DNA of 64,000 nucleotides from Cellulomonas humilata (GTDB lineage Bacteria; Actinomycetota; Actinomycetes; Actinomycetales; Cellulomonadaceae): assembly GCF_013359775.1 (NCBI RefSeq), contig NZ_JABMCI010000060.1:62001-126000 (forward strand), read 5' to 3'. The stretch's first letter is position 1; each line of letters begins with the position of its first letter. The position numbers and the translations under genes are program-made. Below the pieces are notes generated by a model. That model was not told the DNA's origin and ran no database searches. It worked only from the letters and a program-made list of their open reading frames with translations. Positions 60,159 through 64,000 of the stretch are shown here, in pieces.

Positions 60159-61805
60159 ATGACCGCAACAGTGCAGGCCAAGGGTGTCGGGGCCGGCTTC
60201 GGCGATCGTGAGCTCTTCTCCGGGGTCGACCTCGTCGTCGCGCCGGGTGACGTCGTCGGCCTCGTCGGCCCCAACGGCGCCGGCAAGTCCACGCTCCTGC
60301 AGATCCTGGGCGGTCGTCGGCAGCCCGAATCCGGCAGCGTCGCGGTGTCGCCGTCGCACGCGCAGCTGGGCTACCTGGCGCAGGAGATCGAGCGACTCGA
60401 CGGGGAGTCCGTGCGCGCCCACCTGGAGCGGCGGACGGGCGTCGCGGACGCGCAGCGTGCCCTGGACGATGCCGCGGACGCGTTCGGCGCCGGCCAGGAC
60501 GGTGCCGACGACGTCTACGCCGAGGCCCTCGAGCGCTGGCTCGCCCTCGGCGGTGCCGACCTCGAGGCACGGCTGGGCACGGTGGCCGACGACCTCGGCC
60601 TGACCGTCGACCTCGACCACCCGATGACCGCGCTGTCCGGGGGCCAGGCCGCGCGGGTCGGCCTCGCGGCGCTGCTGCTCTCGCGGTACGACCTCTACCT
60701 GCTCGACGAGCCGACCAACGACCTCGACGCCGCCGGCCTAGACCTGCTGGAGGAGTTCGTCGACCGGTCGGAGGCGGCGATCGTCGTCGTCAGCCACGAC
60801 CGCGAGTTCCTCAGCCGCACGGTGACGGCCGTCGTCGAGATCGACCGCAGCCTGCAGCGCGTCACCACCTACGGCGGCAGCTACGACTCCTACCTCGACG
60901 AGCGTTCGATCGCCCGCCGCCGCGCACGCGAGGCGTACGAGGGGTACTCGTCCCGGCTCGACGCCCTCAACGCCCGCGCCCGGATGCAGCGCGCGTGGAT
61001 GGAGAAGGGCGTCCGCAACGCGCGCCGGAAGGCGACCGACAACGACAAGCACATCAAGCACCACCGCGGCGAGACGTCGGAGAAGCAGGCCGCGAAGGCC
61101 CGGCAGACCGACAAGATGATCGCCCGGCTCGACGTCATCGAGGAGCCGCGCAAGGAGTGGCAGCTCCAGATGAGCATCGCGACGGCCGGGCGCTCCGGGG
61201 CCGTCGTGGCGGTCGCGCGGCACGCCGTGCTGACCCGGGGGGCGTTCACGCTCGGGCCGGTCGACCTCCAGCTCGACTGGAAGGACCGCGTCGCGGTGAC
61301 AGGCCCGAACGGTGCGGGCAAGTCGACGCTCCTGGCCCTCCTGCTCGGCCGGCTGGAGCCGACGTCGGGTGCGGTCGACCTCGGGTCGGGCGTGCTGGTC
61401 GGCGAGGTCGACCAGGCGCGACGTGCGTTCGAGGGCGACGAGCCCGTGGTCGACGCGTTCTCCCGCGAGGTGCCGGACTGGCCGACCGCCGACGTCCGCA
61501 CGCTGCTGGCCAAGTTCGGCCTGGGCGGCCACCACATCCACCGACCCGCGTCGTCGCAGTCACCGGGGGAGCGCACCCGCGCCGCGCTCGCGCTCCTGCA
61601 GGCCCGCGGCGTGAACCTGCTGGTGCTCGACGAGCCGACCAACCACCTGGACCTGCCCGCGATCGAGCAGCTGGAGCAGGCGCTCGACAGCTTCGAGGGG
61701 ACGATCCTGCTGGTCACGCACGACCGGCGGATGCTGGAGACGGTCCGGCTGACCCGCCGCTGGCACGTGGAGGACGGCCAGGTCACCGAGGTGACCGCGG
61801 ACTAA
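60159..61805 (+). CDS. ABC-F family ATP-binding protein
   Basis: A 548-residue soluble protein with two ABC domains and no membrane part. Domain 1: GPNGAGKSTLLQILGG, LSGGQAARVGLAALL, LLDEPTNDLD. A charged linker (around DNDKHIKHHRGETSEKQ) follows. Domain 2: GPNGAGKSTLLALLLG, an atypical signature SQSPGERTRAALALL, LVLDEPTNHLD. ABC-F proteins act on the ribosome, some protecting it from antibiotics. AAGGAGA is eight bases before the ATG. Which subgroup, and whether it confers resistance, is unknown. Confidence 0.92.
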   Translation: MTATVQAKGVGAGFGDRELFSGVDLVVAPGDVVGLVGPNGAGKSTLLQILGGRRQPESGSVAVSPSHAQLGYLAQEIERLDGESVRAHLERRTGVADAQRALDDAADAFGAGQDGADDVYAEALERWLALGGADLEARLGTVADDLGLTVDLDHPMTALSGGQAARVGLAALLLSRYDLYLLDEPTNDLDAAGLDLLEEFVDRSEAAIVVVSHDREFLSRTVTAVVEIDRSLQRVTTYGGSYDSYLDERSIARRRAREAYEGYSSRLDALNARARMQRAWMEKGVRNARRKATDNDKHIKHHRGETSEKQAAKARQTDKMIARLDVIEEPRKEWQLQMSIATAGRSGAVVAVARHAVLTRGAFTLGPVDLQLDWKDRVAVTGPNGAGKSTLLALLLGRLEPTSGAVDLGSGVLVGEVDQARRAFEGDEPVVDAFSREVPDWPTADVRTLLAKFGLGGHHIHRPASSQSPGERTRAALALLQARGVNLLVLDEPTNHLDLPAIEQLEQALDSFEGTILLVTHDRRMLETVRLTRRWHVEDGQVTEVTAD

Positions 61806-61808
61806 CCC

Positions 61809-61867
61809 TCGCGTGAAGAGTTCGTTCCGGTGAGCGCACCAAGGTCGTCACGCGGATACGCTCACCG
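61809..61867. repeat. Dispersed motif with interleaved inverted repeats
   Basis: The left part repeats the 5223 hairpin motif (CTCGCGTGAAG then TTCGTTCC). CGCGTGA (61810-61816) pairs with TCACGCG (61848-61854), while CGGTGAGCG (61828-61836) pairs with CGCTCACCG (61859-61867). The two stems interlock as in an H-type pseudoknot. It lies between the ABC-F stop and the Gfo/Idh/MocA start. Confidence 0.7.
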
Positions 61868-61903
61868 AGTTCAGCGCGACCGACGACGAGGACGGTTCAC
61901 TCG

Positions 61904-63001
61904 ATGGCACCCATCCAGTTCGGCGTGGTCGGCAGCGGCTGGCGGGCGGAGTTCTTCGTCCGGATGGCGCGCGTGATGCCCGGGCGGTTCCAGTGCGTGG
62001 GCGTGGTGACGCGCTCGGCGGAGCGCGGCGCGCAGGTCGAGCGCGAGTGGGGTGTGCCGACGGTGCGCACCATCGAGGAGCTGGTGACCGCCGTCGGACC
62101 GACGACCGACCGGCCGGAGTTCGTCGTCGTCTCGGTCCCGTGGCCCGTGACCCCGGCGGCGACCGCGGAGCTCGTGTCGCTGGGCATCCCGGTGCTCGCC
62201 GAGACACCGCCCGCGCCCGACGCCGACGGGCTGCGCGAGCTCTGGGCCGAGGTCGGCTCGTCGGGACTCGTCCAGGTGGCCGAGCACAGCCCGTCGATGC
62301 CGTCGCACGCGGCCCGCATCGCGGTGGTCGACGCAGGGACAATCGGCCGGCCGACGAGCGTACAGATCAGCTCCACGCATCTGTACCACGCGGTCGGACT
62401 GATCCGGCGCCTGCTCGACGCCGGACGCGGGGAGGTCGCCGTGCACGCCTCGACGTTCACCGCTCCCCTCCTCGGACCGCTGGGCCGCGACGGCTGGACC
62501 GGCACCACGGAGCCGGCCGACGCGTGGAACATCCTGGCCACGCTGGACTTCGGCGACGGCCGCAGCGCCCTGTACGACTTCACCGACAACCAGTGGCACA
62601 ACCCGCTGCGCACCAACCGGATCGTCGTCCGCGGCTCGCACGGGGAGATCGTCGACGACGCGGTCACGCGGTGGGTCGACGAGCGCACGGTCATCACGGC
62701 GCCGATCGTCCGGCGGGTCACCGGCCTGGAGCAGAACCTCGACGGGTTCGACCTGGAGCACCTGAGCCTGGATGGTCGGGTCCTGTACCGGAACGCGTTC
62801 CAGGGGGCCCGCCTGGCCGACGACGACATCGCCGTGGCCGCGCTGCTGGACGCGACCGGCGCGTGGGTGCGCGGCGACGGCCCGGCGCCCTACCCGCTGG
62901 CCGACGGCTGCCAGGACCACCTGCTCGGTCTGGCCATCGAGGAGGCGGCGCGCACCGGCGAGACCGTCCGGACCGCCCGGGAGGCCTGGGCGGACGCCTA
63001 G
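61904..63001 (+). CDS. Gfo/Idh/MocA-family oxidoreductase
   Basis: A 365-residue NAD(P)-dependent sugar or polyol oxidoreductase. The Rossmann motif is FGVVGSGWRAEFFVRMA; VSVPWPVTPAATAELVSLGIPVLAETPPAPD is the usual EKP-like region with Glu but without the canonical lysine (ETP instead of EKP), and the C-terminal beta domain (SALYDFTDNQWHNPLRTNRIVVRG) closes the substrate site. The missing lysine suggests altered catalysis. Substrate unknown. Orientation follows the ABC-F gene, separated by the repeat at 61809. Confidence 0.88.
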   Translation: MAPIQFGVVGSGWRAEFFVRMARVMPGRFQCVGVVTRSAERGAQVEREWGVPTVRTIEELVTAVGPTTDRPEFVVVSVPWPVTPAATAELVSLGIPVLAETPPAPDADGLRELWAEVGSSGLVQVAEHSPSMPSHAARIAVVDAGTIGRPTSVQISSTHLYHAVGLIRRLLDAGRGEVAVHASTFTAPLLGPLGRDGWTGTTEPADAWNILATLDFGDGRSALYDFTDNQWHNPLRTNRIVVRGSHGEIVDDAVTRWVDERTVITAPIVRRVTGLEQNLDGFDLEHLSLDGRVLYRNAFQGARLADDDIAVAALLDATGAWVRGDGPAPYPLADGCQDHLLGLAIEEAARTGETVRTAREAWADA

Positions 63002-63066
63002 CGGATGCGAGCGGGTGACGGCAGTGCCACGGTCGTGAGTCGAGAGCGACTGAGAGGAGTCCGCAC

Positions 63067-63432
63067 ATGGCCGTCACCGCATTCGGCGACCTCCCGCTGG
63101 CCGACCGCGACCGGTCCTGGGACGGCGACGCCGCCGAGAAGCGCGTCCGCGCCTGGGCCAAGGCGCAGGACGAGCCGAACGAGAAGTACCGGGACGCGCA
63201 CGTCTGGTACGACGCGGAGAACAAGGAGAACTTCACCGCGTACAAGCTGTTGATCGCCGACGTGATCGACGGACGCCTGAGGGCCGTGCCGCGGGGCGTG
63301 TTCGCGGCCGCGGCCGTCATGCAGGGCTCGCGCGGCGGTGTCGACGTCCCGGACAAGGACCGCGACCGCATCAAGAGCCACCTGGCGAAGTACTACAGGA
63401 AGCTCGACGAGACGCCGCCCTGGGACGACTGA
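63067..63432 (+). CDS. Small protein resembling a phage prohead protease fragment
   Basis: A 121-residue soluble protein. The region FTAYKLLIADVIDGRLRAVPRGVFAAAAVMQGSRGGV and then VPDKDRDRIKSHLAKYYRKL resembles the segment found at the end of phage capsid maturation proteins (prohead protease or Mu I-like). The protease catalytic part is absent. No other phage gene is nearby, so it is probably a domesticated or stand-alone phage-derived module. GAGAGGAG precedes the ATG. Confidence 0.72.
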   Translation: MAVTAFGDLPLADRDRSWDGDAAEKRVRAWAKAQDEPNEKYRDAHVWYDAENKENFTAYKLLIADVIDGRLRAVPRGVFAAAAVMQGSRGGVDVPDKDRDRIKSHLAKYYRKLDETPPWDD

Positions 63433-63439
63433 GCCGACA

Positions 63440-63476
63440 GAGACGGGCGCGACACCGGTGGTGCCGCGCCCGTCTC
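63440..63476. terminator. Bidirectional terminator
   Basis: GAGACGGGCGCG (63440-63451) and CGCGCCCGTCTC (63465-63476) form a perfect 12-bp stem with a 13-base loop, between convergent genes ending at 63432 and 63499. Confidence 0.85.
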
Positions 63477-63498
63477 GCGGCGAACCGTCCTCAGATCG

Positions 63499-64000
<502 letters not shown>

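Noticed and set aside
63067..63432. A prophage remnant extending from the phage-like small gene
   Set aside because: Neighbours are ordinary metabolic genes and no integrase, att duplication or capsid genes were seen.

Overview
The window is very GC-rich, gene-dense chromosomal DNA with frequent GTG starts. The best guess is a Cellulomonas-like actinobacterium (Micrococcales). The strongest clue is the right edge, which holds the C-terminus of a GH10-type xylanase joined by a Pro/Thr linker to a CBM2 cellulose-binding module. GH92, GH113 and GH13 enzymes and a DUF222/HNH (13E12-type) gene fit the same group. I see no rRNA, tRNA, CRISPR array, insertion sequence or intact prophage.

Layout. 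0-5 kb: truncated MFS transporter, two paralogous secreted HNH-family proteins, LmeA-like protein, M50 peptidase, MarR/zinc-ribbon pair, MerR regulator. 5-12 kb: DUF2809 protein, aquaglyceroporin, amino-acid permease, DDN-type oxidoreductase, MT0933-like antitoxin, drug exporter, S33 hydrolase, SRPBCC protein. 12-16 kb: an IclR / 2-hydroxyacid dehydrogenase / FAH-family operon divergent from a dehydrogenase that has lost its catalytic segment. 16-22 kb: a surface block made of an operon for a very large Flp-type prepilin-like protein, a lipoprotein and a membrane protein, followed by a DUF4956 / VTC-domain / Cthe_2159-like operon. 22-31 kb: lipoprotein, RibD-like reductase, HNH gene with an SOS-like box, LLM oxidoreductase, zwf, GT4 glycosyltransferase, GH92 mannosidase.

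31-43 kb: NERD protein, drug exporter, orphan genes, LLM/GNAT pair, TetR-controlled epimerase with a triple operator, RDD protein, GH113-like hydrolase, type-5 uracil-DNA glycosylase, LOG-like protein, YciO and MazG-like proteins. 43-49.6 kb: EF-G-like GTPase, tandem FKBP lipoprotein, GH13 enzyme with a TIGR03885-like oxidoreductase. 49.7-58.6 kb: a nucleic-acid block with a TM0106-type nuclease-helicase, a NERD-helicase and, convergent with it, a helicase-like protein with broken ATPase motifs. 58.7-64 kb: HxlR/NmrA pair, ABC-F protein, Gfo/Idh/MocA oxidoreductase, a phage-derived small protein, and the xylanase end.

Organisation. Genes are tightly packed: eight same-strand neighbours overlap by ATGA or GTGA, and most convergent pairs overlap or abut at palindromic stop signals (CTAG, TGATCA, TCACGTGA), leaving no room for terminators. 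Notable non-coding signals are a motif that recurs at two distant loci, a 17-bp perfect inverted repeat, a MerR operator implying a leaderless mRNA, three TetR half-palindromes, and an SOS-like box. All functions are inferred from motifs read by eye; no database search was run.
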